DNA from: Phyllobacterium sp. 21LDTY02-6
GTDB lineage: Bacteria; Pseudomonadota; Alphaproteobacteria; Rhizobiales; Rhizobiaceae
DNA length: 64,000 nucleotides
Assembly: GCF_023554255.2 (NCBI RefSeq)
Contig: NZ_JAMJWD020000001.1
Location: forward strand, 1,022,755-1,086,754
Direction: 5' to 3'
Shown here: piece after piece, positions 8,941-20,522 of the stretch
Layout: each line of letters starts with the position of its first letter
How positions within the stretch are numbered: the stretch's first letter is position 1
The notes under the pieces: model-generated
The model's database searches: none
What the model was told of the DNA's origin: nothing
What the model saw: the letters and a program-made list of their open reading frames with translations, nothing else
Made by a program: the position numbers and the translations under genes

Positions 8941-10020
8941 ATGCGCTTATTGATCCTGGGAACCGGTCACATGGCCAATACCCACGCCCGGAATTTCGTT
9001 GCGATCGAGGGCGTTACGCTCGCCGGCGCGGTCGATGTCGATCGTGCCCGGGCGGAAGCATTCCGCGACAAATATGGCTTCGAACATGCCTTCACGTCGC
9101 TGGAGGATGCGCTGGAGTGGAATGATTTCGATGCGGTCGCCAATGTCACTCCCGACAGTGCGCATCATCCGACGACCATTGCCTGTCTTCGCGCCGGCAA
9201 GCACGTGTTCTGCGAAAAGCCGCTTGCGACGAATTTCATGGATGCGATGGAAATGGCCGAGATGGCCGAGCGCAACAACCTCGTCGGCATGGTCAACCTG
9301 ACCTACAGGAACGTTGCCCAGCTGCAGGCGGCGCGAATGCTGGTGACGAGCGGTCAGATCGGCAATATTCGCCATATCGAGGCGTCCTATCTGCAGAGCT
9401 GGCTCGTTTCGAAGGTCTGGGGCGATTGGCGGACGGAGAGCCAATGGCTGTGGCGCCTGTCGAAGCAGCACGGGTCCAATGGGACGCTGGGGGATGTCGG
9501 CGTCCATATTCTCGACTTTGTCGTCTACGCGACCGATACGGAGATCGATGAGGTCTTCTGCCGGCTGAAGGCCTTCGACAAGGCGGATGGCAATCGCATC
9601 GGCGAATATGTGCTGGATGCCAATGACAGTTTCACCATGTCGGTGAGCTTCACCAATGGCGCCCTCGGCGTCGTTCACTCAAGCCGCTGGGCGACGGGCC
9701 ATGTCAATGAGCTGCGCCTGCGTGTCTATGGCGACAAGGGCTCGATGGAAATCCAGCATCGCCATGACGGTTCCAAGCTCTTCGTCTGCCTGGGCGAAGA
9801 CATCGAAACCGCGACCTGGAAGGAAATCGAGGTAGAAGCCGTATCCACCAACTACCAGCGCTTCGTCGAGGCCGTAGGGCAGGGGCGTACGCTGGAACCG
9901 TCCTTCAGGCATGCCGCCAAGCTGCAGAAGGCGATCGACCTCGCCACGATCACCGAGATCGACCGCAGGGAGCACAAGCTCGAGGAAAACCTCATTCAAC
10001 CTCGGAGCGTAGCATCATAA
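8941..10020 (+). CDS. thuB: ThuB, Gfo/Idh/MocA-family sugar oxidoreductase
   Basis: NAD(P)-dependent oxidoreductase of 359 residues. The Rossmann start is LILGTGHMANTHARNF, and the conserved EKP motif is FCEKPLATN (residues 89-97). The C-terminal alpha/beta domain of the Gfo/Idh/MocA family follows, including the GDVGVHILDFVVY stretch with the usual Asp/His pair. In Sinorhizobium ThuB acts with ThuA to oxidise trehalose at C3. It is the last gene of the operon, and its final 29 bases overlap the 3' end of convergent moeA. Confidence 0.88.
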   Translation: MRLLILGTGHMANTHARNFVAIEGVTLAGAVDVDRARAEAFRDKYGFEHAFTSLEDALEWNDFDAVANVTPDSAHHPTTIACLRAGKHVFCEKPLATNFMDAMEMAEMAERNNLVGMVNLTYRNVAQLQAARMLVTSGQIGNIRHIEASYLQSWLVSKVWGDWRTESQWLWRLSKQHGSNGTLGDVGVHILDFVVYATDTEIDEVFCRLKAFDKADGNRIGEYVLDANDSFTMSVSFTNGALGVVHSSRWATGHVNELRLRVYGDKGSMEIQHRHDGSKLFVCLGEDIETATWKEIEVEAVSTNYQRFVEAVGQGRTLEPSFRHAAKLQKAIDLATITEIDRREHKLEENLIQPRSVAS

Positions 10021-11212
10021 CCCGGCATTGATCGCCCGCCTGCAAGGCGGGCGCCGCCGGCGCGCGCACGATAACGCCATTGGCGTCGGCGAGGAATTTG
10101 AGCATCGACGAATCCTGCACGGCAAAGGGCGTTGCCGTCAGGGTGCCGTGTGGCCCCCGCGCTATCCGCGCGCGAACGTAATCCTGGCGCTGGTCGTTGG
10201 CCGGCATGTCGCTTGCCACGATAGCTGGGCGCAATTCTGGCTCGTATGGCAGGCCCAGCATCTTCCGCAGCAGCGGCACGAGAAAAACATGCGCGCAGAT
10301 GAGGCTCGACACCGGGTTGCCCGGCAGGCCGAGCACATTCATCGGTCCAAGCCGGCCGAACATCAGCGGCTTGCCCGGCCGCAGCGCGATCTTCCAGAAA
10401 TCGAGTTCCAGCCCCTTGGATGCCAGGGCTGGCTGCACGAGGTCATGATCGCCTACCGAAGCGCCGCCGAGCGTGATCAGGATATCGGCCCGCGCAGCCA
10501 CGGCGCGATCGATCGCATTGCTGAGCGCATCGAGATTGTCCTCGGCAATGCCGAGATCGATGGTGACCGCGCCGGCCAAGCGGGCGATTTCCGCCACGCC
10601 GAAGCTGTTCGAGGCAATGATCTGGTCCGCGCGCGGCGCCTGGCCGGGTTCGACCAACTCGTCCCCGGTCGCAAGTATCGCAACAATGGGTCGGCGCCGA
10701 ACGGCCAGTTGCGCATGGTTCGCCGATGCGGCCAGCGCGAGGGCCGCCGGGTCGAGCAAGCGGCCGGCGGCAAGCAGCAGGTCGCCTTCATTGAAGTCCA
10801 GGCCGGCGCGGCGGATGTTCTTTCCGGTGAGGATCGGCTGCAATATCTCGACTTCGCCGGCGCGGGCGACGGTATTCTCCTGGATGACGACGCTATCGGC
10901 GCCGATGGGTACGGGCGCGCCGGTAAATATCCGTACGGCTTCGCCAGCCACCAATTCGCCTGAAAAACCATGGCCGGCGGCGGATTGTCCCGCCAGCTTG
11001 AGTTTGACCGGCGCATTTTCGACATCGGCGGCGCGCACGGCATAGCCATCCATGGCGGAAGCTGCGAAGGGTGGTTGCTGGCGTTGAGCGTAGAGGTTGT
11101 CGGCCAGAACCCGACCGCCGGCCTCGGCAAGCGCGACCAGTTCAGTCCCGGCCTCGGCGGCCGCTTCCATGATCCGCCGCAGGGCTTCGTCTACGGGAAG
11201 GAGCCCGCTCAT
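9992..11212 (-). CDS. moeA: Molybdopterin molybdenumtransferase MoeA
   Basis: Cytoplasmic enzyme of 406 residues that inserts molybdate into adenylated molybdopterin in molybdenum cofactor synthesis. Recognisable parts are the N-terminal MoeA domain ([27 protein letters not shown]), the MogA-like domain ([23 protein letters not shown]) and the substrate site [13 protein letters not shown]-terminal beta domain ends the protein. Its start overlaps the moaC stop by four bases (ATGA), and it is the last gene of the ppiD-trpD-trpC-moaC-moeA operon. The 3' end overlaps convergent thuB by 29 bases. Confidence 0.96.
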   Translation of the reverse strand: MSGLLPVDEALRRIMEAAAEAGTELVALAEAGGRVLADNLYAQRQQPPFAASAMDGYAVRAADVENAPVKLKLAGQSAAGHGFSGELVAGEAVRIFTGAPVPIGADSVVIQENTVARAGEVEILQPILTGKNIRRAGLDFNEGDLLLAAGRLLDPAALALAASANHAQLAVRRRPIVAILATGDELVEPGQAPRADQIIASNSFGVAEIARLAGAVTIDLGIAEDNLDALSNAIDRAVAARADILITLGGASVGDHDLVQPALASKGLELDFWKIALRPGKPLMFGRLGPMNVLGLPGNPVSSLICAHVFLVPLLRKMLGLPYEPELRPAIVASDMPANDQRQDYVRARIARGPHGTLTATPFAVQDSSMLKFLADANGVIVRAPAAPALQAGDQCRVMMLRSEVE

Positions 11213-11712
11213 GGCGTCCCGGAATTGCCGGTTTCGGCGTTCCAGTCGCCCGATTTGCCGCCGCTCTTGTGCAAAAGGCGAACATTCTCGATCACCATGG
11301 CCTTATCGACTGCCTTGGCCATGTCGTAGAGGGTGAGGCAGGCGATGGAGACGGCCGTCAGCGCTTCCATCTCGACGCCAGTCTTGCCGTTGAGCTTCAC
11401 GGTAGCAACGACGCGGAGACCCGGGAGATTTTCATCGGCATCGATCTCGACCGCGATCTTGCTCAACAGCAGCGGATGGCAGAGCGGAATGAGGTCATGC
11501 GTCTTCTTGGCCGCCATGATGCCGGCGATTCGCGCCGTTCCGATCACGTCGCCCTTGGCGGCATTTCCCTTGCGGATGAGATCGAGCGTCTCAGCCTGCA
11601 TCCGCACGAAACCTTCGGCGATGGCGGTGCGGCTGGTTTCGGATTTGTCACCGACATCCACCATATTGGCGCTGCCCTCAGCGCCGAGATGGGTGAGCCC
11701 GGTGCCGGTCAT
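11209..11712 (-). CDS. moaC: Cyclic pyranopterin monophosphate synthase MoaC
   Basis: Enzyme of 167 residues for the second step of molybdopterin synthesis: with MoaA it makes cyclic pyranopterin monophosphate from GTP. Family motifs are clear: [18 protein letters not shown] at the N-terminus, [12 protein letters not shown] (residues 76-87) and [21 protein letters not shown] with MAKAVDK near the C-terminus. Both junctions are four-base ATGA overlaps, with trpC upstream and moeA downstream, so the three are probably translated together. The coupling of tryptophan and molybdopterin genes is common in this order. Confidence 0.97.
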   Translation of the reverse strand: MTGTGLTHLGAEGSANMVDVGDKSETSRTAIAEGFVRMQAETLDLIRKGNAAKGDVIGTARIAGIMAAKKTHDLIPLCHPLLLSKIAVEIDADENLPGLRVVATVKLNGKTGVEMEALTAVSIACLTLYDMAKAVDKAMVIENVRLLHKSGGKSGDWNAETGNSGTP

Positions 11713-12509
11713 GGCGTGTCGCCAAAAAGCAGCGCCCGGGTGGCGGCGGCGACGTCCTGCTGCCGCATGAGGCTTTCGCCGACGAGGAAGGTGCCGATAT
11801 TGGATCGGGCGAGGCGCTGGCAGTCGTCATGGGTAAAAATCCCGCTCTCGCCAACGAGAAGCCTGCTTTCCGGCACCATGCGCGAAAGCCGCTCGGAAAC
11901 GGCAAGGTTTACCTCGAAAGTGCGCAAATTGCGGTTGTTTATGCCCAGAAGCGGCGATTCGAGCTTCAGGGCGCGCTCCATTTCCGCTTCGTCGTGAACT
12001 TCGACGAGCGCATCCATGCCGAGCGAAAATGCGGTCTGTTCCAGTTCGGCGGCAAGCGCATCATCCACGCAGGCCATGATGATCAGGATGCAATCCGCTC
12101 CCCAGGCGCGCGCCTCGTGGACCTGGTAGGGGTCGAACAGGAAGTCCTTGCGCAGCGCCGGCAGGTTCGTGGCGGCGCGGGCGTCATGAAGAAATTCGGG
12201 AGCTCCCTGAAACGATGGCTGGTCGGTCAGCACCGACAGGCAGGCGGCACCGCCAAGCTCATAGGCCTTCGCCAAGCTCGGCGGATCGAAATCCGGACGG
12301 ATCAGCCCCTTGGAAGGACTTGCCTTCTTGATTTCGGCGATAAGCGCGAATTGGCCGTTCTCGCGCTTGCGGCGCAAGGCGTCGAGAAATCCGCGCGGGG
12401 CGTCATTCTGCGCAATCTGCGCCTGCAGCATCTCCAGGCTTGTCGCGGCCTTCGCGGCGGCGATCTCTTCGCGCTTGTAAGCTTCGATCTTGCGCAGGAT
12501 ATCGGCCAT
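11709..12509 (-). CDS. trpC: Indole-3-glycerol phosphate synthase TrpC
   Basis: TIM-barrel enzyme of 266 residues that closes the indole ring in tryptophan synthesis. Motifs: [20 protein letters not shown] (phosphate and catalytic Lys region), [12 protein letters not shown] (catalytic Lys), [14 protein letters not shown] and [11 protein letters not shown] chose the ATG at 12509 ([12 protein letters not shown]), the family start one base after the trpD stop; the frame continues upstream inside trpD but without family similarity. It is monofunctional, not fused to TrpF. It lies in the ppiD-trpD-trpC-moaC-moeA operon. Confidence 0.97.
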   Translation of the reverse strand: MADILRKIEAYKREEIAAAKAATSLEMLQAQIAQNDAPRGFLDALRRKRENGQFALIAEIKKASPSKGLIRPDFDPPSLAKAYELGGAACLSVLTDQPSFQGAPEFLHDARAATNLPALRKDFLFDPYQVHEARAWGADCILIIMACVDDALAAELEQTAFSLGMDALVEVHDEAEMERALKLESPLLGINNRNLRTFEVNLAVSERLSRMVPESRLLVGESGIFTHDDCQRLARSNIGTFLVGESLMRQQDVAAATRALLFGDTP

Positions 12510-12510
12510 G

Positions 12511-13530
12511 TCAGATGTCCGTCTCATTGGAAATGTGGACGAGCTTCCGCAAAACGCTGCGCGCCGCGCCGCTGTCGATGGAATGGGCCGCCTGCTCGAT
12601 GCCGGCTTTAAGGTCCGGTGCAGCGCCGGCGATGACAAGGCCGGCGGCGGCGTTGAACAGGGTGATGTCGCGATAGGCGCCGTGGGCGCCATCCAGTACG
12701 GAAAGCAGCGACACGGCATTCTCGTCCGCCGAGCCGCCTTTCAGGTCCTGGGGCTCGACGCGTCGAAGCCCGAACGCTTCCGGCTCGATTTCGAAGCTGC
12801 GGACTTCACCGTTTTCGAGTGCGGCAACCTTGGTGATACCTGCCGTGGTGATCTCGTCGAGACCGTCGCCATGCACCACCCAGACCGATTCCGATCCGAT
12901 TTTCTTGAGCACATGGGCAATGGGTTCGACCCATTCCGGCGCAAAAACGCCGACCAATTGCCGCTTTACACCGGCCGGATTGGTCAGAGGGCCGAGAAGA
13001 TTGAAGATGGTCCGCGTACCAAGCTCGACGCGCGCGGGGCCGACATGCTTCATCGCAGGATGATGGACCGGAGCAAACATGAAGCCGATGCCGGCCTGAT
13101 CCACGCAACGGGCGATGTGGTCGGGGCCGATCTCGATGTTGATCCCGAGAGCCGCGAGCGTGTCCGCGGCGCCGGATCTGGACGAGAGCGCGCGATTGCC
13201 ATGTTTCGCCACGGGAACGCCGGCGCCCGCGGCCACGAAGGCAGCACAGGTCGACACATTGTAGGAGCCGGACTGGTCGCCGCCCGTGCCGACGATATCG
13301 ATCGCATCGACGCCGATATTGACCGGCAGCATCTTCGATCGCATGGCCGAAACCGCGCCGGTGATCTCGTCGATGTTCTCGCCCCGCACGCGCAATGCCA
13401 TCAGCAGGCCGCCGATCTGCGCCGGCGTGGCCTCTCCCGACATCATGATGTCGAAAGCCTGCACGGCTTCATCCTGCGACAATGCTTTGCCGGACGCTGC
13501 GATCCCGATGAAACGCTTCAGCTCAGCCAT
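12511..13530 (-). CDS. trpD: Anthranilate phosphoribosyltransferase TrpD
   Basis: Enzyme of 339 residues that joins anthranilate and PRPP in the second step of tryptophan synthesis. The PRPP/anthranilate site [14 protein letters not shown] is present, as are [15 protein letters not shown] and the [10 protein letters not shown] loop. The length matches stand-alone TrpD (no fused TrpG). It begins eight bases after the ppiD stop and ends one base before the trpC start, so it is part of a tight minus-strand operon. No trp leader or attenuator is visible within the window; the promoter is probably upstream of ppiD. Confidence 0.97.
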   Translation of the reverse strand: MAELKRFIGIAASGKALSQDEAVQAFDIMMSGEATPAQIGGLLMALRVRGENIDEITGAVSAMRSKMLPVNIGVDAIDIVGTGGDQSGSYNVSTCAAFVAAGAGVPVAKHGNRALSSRSGAADTLAALGINIEIGPDHIARCVDQAGIGFMFAPVHHPAMKHVGPARVELGTRTIFNLLGPLTNPAGVKRQLVGVFAPEWVEPIAHVLKKIGSESVWVVHGDGLDEITTAGITKVAALENGEVRSFEIEPEAFGLRRVEPQDLKGGSADENAVSLLSVLDGAHGAYRDITLFNAAAGLVIAGAAPDLKAGIEQAAHSIDSGAARSVLRKLVHISNETDI

Positions 13531-13538
13531 GTCATATC

Positions 13539-15428
13539 CTAACGGGAAAGCGCCTGGTTGATGACGGTCGGGTTGACTGTCACGGGGTAAACGGTCTGCA
13601 ACTGGGCGACCAGCTGGTCGAGGAGATCGTCGGCGAGGCGGTTGCCGGAGGAATCGCGTTCAGCCGTCGAAAGTGTCTCCGGACCCGTATTGGCGGGCTC
13701 GATCACCTCGGTGACCTTGAATATGAGCTTCGAACCATCCGAGGCGGATTCCGTCAGTCCAACCAGACCCTGCGGCCCGTCGAATACGGAATCGACGCCG
13801 CCAAGGCCAAGATCGGTATCCTGGCTGCCGCGCGTGATACCGCGCTTGGTCTCCTTGGTGAACTTGAACTCGCCGGCAATTGCATCGAGCGTGGTTCCCT
13901 CGGCGACGCGCTTGCGCACTTCCTCGGCCTTCTGGTTCAGCTGCTTTTCCTGCTCTGCGATCTTCCAATTGGCGATCACGCGGTCCTTCACTTCTTCCAG
14001 CGGCCGCTCGCGGGCAGGGATGACGCTATCGACATCATACCAGAGATAGCTGTTCGAACCGAGGCTGAGCGGTTCATTGTCAAACCCGACATCGGCCTGA
14101 AATACCGCCGCCAGCTGGGCTTCGTTGAAGGGGAGATTGGCAACCGGCTTCTCGTCGAGGCCCTGGCCGGTGGCGTCGACGGCATCGATCGTCACCATCT
14201 TGAGGTTTGCCTTGGCCGCAGCTTCGGCCATGCTCAGGCCATCAGCCCGTGCATTTTCGTAGGCGTCGTGCACATCCGTGATGGAATTTACGGCCTGAGC
14301 CTGCGCAAGCGACTCGCGGATGTCCGCTTCCACCTCGGCAAGCGGCTTGGTATGGCCCGGCGTCATTTCCGCAACGCGGATTATGACCGGTCCGAACGTG
14401 CCCTTCAGCACGTCGCTGACGCCGTTGGCGGGCAGGGCGAAAATGGCATCGGCGAGGCTCTCGTCAGGAAGGCCGTTCTTCGGAAAGCTGCCAAGCCGCA
14501 CGTCGTCGGCGGTCTTGTTCTCCTGCTTGACGATATCGTCGAAGCTGGTGCCTGCGGCAATCTTTTCGCGCGCTGCCTTTGCTGCTTCCTCATTGGCGAA
14601 GGTCAGCTGGTCGATCGTGCGCATTTCCGGTGTCGAAAAGCGGCCGATATCGCGATCATATTCAGCCTTGATTTCCTCGGGCGTGATGCTTGCCGGATCG
14701 GCAATGTCCTTTGGCTCCAGCTTCACATAGCTGACCTTGCGGTATTGCGGGGCGCCATAGGTTTCCTTGTGCGCTTCGAAATAGGTCTTCAGGTCGGCAT
14801 CGCTCGGGTCGGCGACATTCGAAATGAAGCTCTTGGGCATCGAGACATATTCGATCGTGCGCGATTCACCCTTGTACAGAGCCATGGCCTTCAGCAGCGT
14901 GTCCGGAGCCTTGATGCCGTCGGCGACGGCCTCGATGATCTGCTGGCGGCGGGCCACCTGTTCGCGATTGTCGAGATAGGCCTGCGGCGTCATGCCGGCA
15001 TTGCGCAGCACGATATCGAACTGCTGCTGGCTGAACTGGCCATTGGCGCCGCGGAAGGCCGGATCTTCGGCCGCAAGCATGGCGAGCCTGTCCTTGGAAA
15101 GGCCAAGCGACATCTGGCGCGCCTGTTCGTCGAGTACGACGCCGGCGACGAGCTGCCCCTGAACCCGCTGGGTCAAGCCGACGGCTTCCGCCTGTTCGCG
15201 CGAAAGCCGCTGGCCCACCTGTTGCGACAACATTGCGAGTTGCCGGTCATAGGCCAGCCGGTAATCTACCGCCGAGACTGTCGATTGGCCGGCTTGCATG
15301 GCCGAACTGCCGCCCATGGTGCCGAGTACCGTGCTGGATACACCCCATCCGGCAAAGCTGACAACGAGAAGGCCCATCATCACTTTTACCACCCAGGTAC
15401 GGGCAACGTTGCGGAGGGAGTCGAGCAT
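13539..15428 (-). CDS. ppiD: PpiD-like membrane-anchored peptidyl-prolyl isomerase/chaperone
   Basis: Periplasmic folding factor of 629 residues anchored by one N-terminal helix ([18 protein letters not shown], about residues 13-30). After the anchor come a SurA-N-like chaperone region (about 35-190, with the [17 protein letters not shown] stretch) and a parvulin-type PPIase region around residues 240-360 ([37 protein letters not shown]). A second degenerate repeat follows. PpiD parvulin domains often lack activity, so a holdase role at the SecYEG exit is more likely than isomerisation. It is the first gene of the minus-strand operon with trpDC and moaC-moeA, and divergent from tpiA. Confidence 0.9.
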   Translation of the reverse strand: MLDSLRNVARTWVVKVMMGLLVVSFAGWGVSSTVLGTMGGSSAMQAGQSTVSAVDYRLAYDRQLAMLSQQVGQRLSREQAEAVGLTQRVQGQLVAGVVLDEQARQMSLGLSKDRLAMLAAEDPAFRGANGQFSQQQFDIVLRNAGMTPQAYLDNREQVARRQQIIEAVADGIKAPDTLLKAMALYKGESRTIEYVSMPKSFISNVADPSDADLKTYFEAHKETYGAPQYRKVSYVKLEPKDIADPASITPEEIKAEYDRDIGRFSTPEMRTIDQLTFANEEAAKAAREKIAAGTSFDDIVKQENKTADDVRLGSFPKNGLPDESLADAIFALPANGVSDVLKGTFGPVIIRVAEMTPGHTKPLAEVEADIRESLAQAQAVNSITDVHDAYENARADGLSMAEAAAKANLKMVTIDAVDATGQGLDEKPVANLPFNEAQLAAVFQADVGFDNEPLSLGSNSYLWYDVDSVIPARERPLEEVKDRVIANWKIAEQEKQLNQKAEEVRKRVAEGTTLDAIAGEFKFTKETKRGITRGSQDTDLGLGGVDSVFDGPQGLVGLTESASDGSKLIFKVTEVIEPANTGPETLSTAERDSSGNRLADDLLDQLVAQLQTVYPVTVNPTVINQALSR

Positions 15429-15583
15429 ATAAAGTTACCTTATCAGACAGGAGGCGTATTGGATTTCCCTGCGGGAATAGCGCGCCGAATGCTTTGTGTC
15501 GATTGCTTTATCAAGCGAATTTGCTAGTCAAGCAATCAAATGATCGAGAAAATCGCCCCAGGCAAGTCCGTAAGGAAGTGAAA

Positions 15584-16348
15584 ATGACCCCTGACATCCG
15601 TCCTCTCGTCGCTGGAAACTGGAAAATGAATGGTGTGGCGGATTCGCTCGATGAGCTGCGCACCATTGTCAACCGGCCCAACTCGGCCATCGGCCAGAAG
15701 ATCGACGCGCTGATCTGCGTGCCGTCCACGCTTCTCGCCCGCGCGGTCCAGACGGTGGACGGCGAAGCGCTCGATATTGGCGGCCAGGATTGCCATGCCA
15801 AGGATTCCGGTGCGCACACGGGAGATATTTCCGCCGAAATGCTCAAGGATGCCGGCGCTTCGCACGTCATCGTCGGCCATTCCGAGCGCCGCGTCGATCA
15901 CGCGGAGACCAATGAGATCGTGAACGCCAAGGCAGTAGCGGCCTGGCGGGCCGGTCTGATCGCGATCATCTGCATCGGCGAGACCGAACAGCAGCGCAAG
16001 GCGGGCGAGACGCTCGACGTCATCACCGCGCAGCTGGCCGGATCGATTCCGGCGGGGGCGACCTCGGCCAACACGATCATCGCCTACGAACCCGTCTGGG
16101 CCATAGGGACCGGGCTGACGCCGACGCCGGGAGACGTCGCAGAGGTCCATGATGCGATTCGCGCCAGGCTCAGGGATGATTTCGGTAGCGAAGGTGCACG
16201 GATGCGCATCCTTTATGGCGGGTCTGTAAAACCGTCCAATGCACTCGAACTTCTGGCCATCTCCAATGTCGACGGCGCCCTTGTCGGCGGTGCGAGCTTG
16301 AAAGCGGCCGATTTCCTCTCCATCTGTGAGGCCTATCATTCGCTCTAG
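15584..16348 (+). CDS. tpiA: Triosephosphate isomerase
   Basis: Glycolytic enzyme of 254 residues interconverting dihydroxyacetone phosphate and glyceraldehyde 3-phosphate. The substrate Lys is in GNWKMNG, the catalytic His in IVGHSERR, the catalytic Glu in [11 protein letters not shown] and the phosphate loop in [11 protein letters not shown]. The ATG at 15584 is chosen by the family start ([15 protein letters not shown]) with an AAGGAAG ribosome site; the frame extends to 15494 without similarity. It is divergent from ppiD across about 155 bases and is followed by secG. Confidence 0.98.
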   Translation: MTPDIRPLVAGNWKMNGVADSLDELRTIVNRPNSAIGQKIDALICVPSTLLARAVQTVDGEALDIGGQDCHAKDSGAHTGDISAEMLKDAGASHVIVGHSERRVDHAETNEIVNAKAVAAWRAGLIAIICIGETEQQRKAGETLDVITAQLAGSIPAGATSANTIIAYEPVWAIGTGLTPTPGDVAEVHDAIRARLRDDFGSEGARMRILYGGSVKPSNALELLAISNVDGALVGGASLKAADFLSICEAYHSL

Positions 16349-16435
16349 CCGCAATTCCGGGCCGGGTGGGCTTGGTTTATTGCCGCATACGGTGTAAAGA
16401 GCCGCGTCCAATACGAAGAAAGCAGACTATTTCCT

Positions 16436-16954
16436 ATGCAAACCGTCGTTATCGTCATTCATCTGTTGATTGTACTTGCTCTTGTCGGGGTTGTTCTCGT
16501 GCAACGTTCCGAGGGCGGCGGTCTCGGCATTGGCGGCGGGTCCGGATTCATGACCGCACGCGGCGCGGCGAATGTGCTGACGCGCGCGACTGCGATCCTC
16601 GCAACCGGCTTCTTCATCACATCGCTGGTTCTCGGCCTCATAGCCCGCTACGGCGAAAACCCGACGGATATTCTCAACCGTATTCCGGCAACGACCGGGA
16701 CGCAGCCCGCTGGCCAGCAGCCTCCGACGAGTGGCGGCATCCTCAACCAGCTGGGCGGACCGTCTTCCAACCAGGCGCCCGCGCAGAACGGCGCACCGGC
16801 GCAGCCCGAAACGCCGGCCGCTCTGCCGCAGGCGCCGACCGGATCGGCCGCACCTGGCACCGAGACACCGGCCGCGCCCGGTACCGAGGCACCGGCAGCG
16901 CCCGAATCTCCCGCGACCACGCCGGCACAGCCGACGAGCCCGGTACCGAATTAA
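16436..16954 (+). CDS. secG: Preprotein translocase subunit SecG with long Pro/Ala tail
   Basis: Accessory subunit of the SecYEG protein-conducting channel. Residues 1-75 carry the SecG fold: a first helix VVIVIHLLIVLALVGVVLVQ, the conserved loop GGGLGIGGGSGF, and a second helix ILATGFFITSLVLGLIA. Residues about 85-172 form a low-complexity tail rich in Pro, Ala, Thr and Gln with APGTE-type repeats, roughly doubling the length of classical SecG (about 75-110 residues). Long tails are known in alphaproteobacterial SecG but have no assigned function. A clear rho-independent terminator follows at 16982. Confidence 0.95.
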   Translation: MQTVVIVIHLLIVLALVGVVLVQRSEGGGLGIGGGSGFMTARGAANVLTRATAILATGFFITSLVLGLIARYGENPTDILNRIPATTGTQPAGQQPPTSGGILNQLGGPSSNQAPAQNGAPAQPETPAALPQAPTGSAAPGTETPAAPGTEAPAAPESPATTPAQPTSPVPN

Positions 16955-16981
16955 GCCCTGTATCGGATCATTCCGAGGTGA

Positions 16982-17020
16982 GCGGAAGCGCAGCAAAGTG
17001 TTGCGCTTCCGCAACTTTTT
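16982..17020 (+). terminator. Rho-independent terminator after secG
   Basis: GCGGAAGCGCA (16982-16992) pairs perfectly with TGCGCTTCCGC (17002-17012) across a nine-base loop and is followed by AACTTTTT. It would end a tpiA-secG transcript. Confidence 0.85.
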
Positions 17021-17162
17021 AGACGCATCATAATCGGCATCATCCACTTCACGGCGATTTGCGTTGAGAAGAGAAAATTCTTCCGTTATCGCCATATCAG
17101 TTGGCCTGGGGGCCGGGCTGGTGCTGAAGGATCGCGCCAAGCTCATTTGCGGGAAAAGAACT

Positions 17163-17822
17163 ATGCTATCACGTCGGTCGTTACTTATTGGCCTGTCTGC
17201 CATTGCCCTTGCCGGGCCGGCATCGGCAGAGCCGCTGCTCCAGAAGATCATGAAGCCGTTCAACGGCGATGAGGCGGTTGCAGCGACTGAGCCGCAGCCA
17301 GTCCAGGTTGCCGAGGTTCGCCAGCCGGCAAAGCCGAAGAAATCCAGGTACGGCATCGATCCCAAATATGAGCCGCAGGAAGTGGCGTTCTCGGGCTACA
17401 AGCCGGGGACGATCGTCATCGATACGAAAGCCAAGTTCCTTTACTACGTAGAGAGCGCCTACAGTGCGCGTCGGTACGGCATAGCCGTGGGCAAGGAAGG
17501 TCTTGAGTTCAAGGGAACGGCCGTCGTCCAGACGAAGCGCGAGTGGCCGCGCTGGATACCGACGAAGGACATGATCAAGCGCGAGCCGGCGCATTATGCC
17601 AAGTATGAAAACGGCATGGATGGCGGCCCGGGCAATCCGCTTGGCGCCCGCGCGCTCTACCTGTCGCAGGGCAACAAGGATACCCACATCCGCATCCATG
17701 GCACGGTTCAGCCGTGGAGCATCGGCAGCTCGGCCTCCAATGGCTGCTTCCGCATGGTCAATGATCATGTGATCGATCTTTACGATCGCGTGAGTGTCGG
17801 CACGGAAGTGGTTGTTCTCTAA
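17163..17822 (+). CDS. L,D-transpeptidase (YkuD domain), exported
   Basis: Predicted periplasmic L,D-transpeptidase of 219 residues that would make 3-3 peptidoglycan cross-links or attach proteins to the wall. The N-terminus MLSRRSLLIGLSAIALAGPASA is a signal peptide with a twin-Arg-like start. The YkuD catalytic motif lies near residue 180: IRIHGTVQPWSIGS followed by SNGCFRM, with the nucleophilic Cys in SNGC and the conserved His in IHG. The ATG at 17163 is chosen because the signal peptide begins there; a TTG at 17064 would add a non-family extension. It is monocistronic, ending at a strong terminator. Its role as transpeptidase rather than carboxypeptidase is inferred from family. Confidence 0.9.
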   Translation: MLSRRSLLIGLSAIALAGPASAEPLLQKIMKPFNGDEAVAATEPQPVQVAEVRQPAKPKKSRYGIDPKYEPQEVAFSGYKPGTIVIDTKAKFLYYVESAYSARRYGIAVGKEGLEFKGTAVVQTKREWPRWIPTKDMIKREPAHYAKYENGMDGGPGNPLGARALYLSQGNKDTHIRIHGTVQPWSIGSSASNGCFRMVNDHVIDLYDRVSVGTEVVVL

Positions 17823-17843
17823 GTTCTATTTACCCATTCGCTG

Positions 17844-17879
17844 AAACGGCCAGACATCGCGTCTGGCCGTTTTGTTTGA
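17844..17879 (+). terminator. Rho-independent terminator after the L,D-transpeptidase gene
   Basis: AAACGGCCAGAC (17844-17855) and GTCTGGCCGTTT (17861-17872) form a perfect 12-bp stem with a five-base loop, followed by TTTGTTT. It is the strongest terminator in the window and separates this gene from pyrG. Confidence 0.92.
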
Positions 17880-17956
17880 GCTTGCAATAATCTTGGCACT
17901 GGAAAACGGCGCTTGCGCCGAATTTTTTTGTGGCCAAATCACTCACAAAGGACTAA

Positions 17957-19597
<1,641 letters not shown>

Positions 19598-19624
19598 CGT
19601 TGGAAGCACAGGGGGCGCCGACCA

Positions 19625-20521
19625 ATGAGTGACATGCTCCCCTGGACGGCGCGACCCGTGGACCATCTGGTTCTGCCGACGGCAAGCCTCGATGTCGCCC
19701 GCGAGCGATGGGAGCGTCTGGGCTTTGTCGTCGCTCCGGCGGCCGCACATCCGTTCGGAACCGAGAATGTCTGCATATTTCTCGCGGATGGTTGCTATAT
19801 CGAGATGCTGGCGATCGGGCAGCGGGAAACCTGCGAGGAACAGGCTCGGGCCGGCAACGTCTTCGTGGCGCGCGACCAGACTTACCGGTTCCGCAACGGC
19901 CAGGAGGGTTTTTCCGCCCTGGTTTTCGCCAGCGACGATGCGCATTCGGACCACAGCAACTTCGTCGAAGCGGGCATCTCCGCCGGCAAGACCCTGGATT
20001 TCTCGCGCACGTTCGAAACGCCCGGCGGCGAAAAGGGCGTTGCAAGCTTCCGTCTGGCCTTTGCGGCGGACCTGCGCTCGCCGGATGCTTTCGTTTTTGC
20101 GTGCCAGCGTATCGGCGCACCGCCCGTCGACCGTTCGGCCCTGCTCAACCATGCGAATGGCCGTGTTTCCTTGCGTGAAGTGGTCCTGTCCGAGGAAAAT
20201 CCGACCGATTTTCAGTATTTCCTCCAGCAGACGGCCAATCAGCGCGAAGTGAATGCCCATTCCTTCGGCATGGATATACGCGCCGCCAACTGCAATGTTT
20301 CGGTTCTGACGCCCGAGGGTCTGGCGGCATTCTATGGCGTAGCAGCGCCTATTCGCGAACGGGGTTTGCGGCTGCAGGGGTTCGTCCTGGCGGTCAGCGA
20401 TCTTGCCGGTGTTGAATCAAGGCTGGCCGCGAACAATATTTCCTTTGAACAGCGCGGTCCGCGACTCGTGGTGCCGCCGGCACCCGGGCAGGGCGCCGCC
20501 ATTGCTTTTGAGGCTTTCTGA
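19625..20521 (+). CDS. VOC-superfamily (glyoxalase-like) protein of unknown substrate
   Basis: Protein of 298 residues resembling the Glyoxalase_3-like branch of the vicinal-oxygen-chelate fold. It begins [20 protein letters not shown], with VDH giving the usual first metal ligand, then [21 protein letters not shown] with the Glu of the second ligand position. A second repeat starts about residue 150 ([19 protein letters not shown]). It sits 27 bases after pyrG and one base before kdsA, a tight fit that suggests co-transcription. The family includes dioxygenases, lyases and uncharacterised proteins, so no reaction can be named. Confidence 0.82.
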   Translation: MSDMLPWTARPVDHLVLPTASLDVARERWERLGFVVAPAAAHPFGTENVCIFLADGCYIEMLAIGQRETCEEQARAGNVFVARDQTYRFRNGQEGFSALVFASDDAHSDHSNFVEAGISAGKTLDFSRTFETPGGEKGVASFRLAFAADLRSPDAFVFACQRIGAPPVDRSALLNHANGRVSLREVVLSEENPTDFQYFLQQTANQREVNAHSFGMDIRAANCNVSVLTPEGLAAFYGVAAPIRERGLRLQGFVLAVSDLAGVESRLAANNISFEQRGPRLVVPPAPGQGAAIAFEAF

Positions 20522-20522
20522 C

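Noticed and set aside
12510-12719. Upstream extension of trpC to 12719
   Set aside because: The added 70 residues run inside trpD in another frame and show no similarity to the IGPS start, which begins at [12 protein letters not shown].
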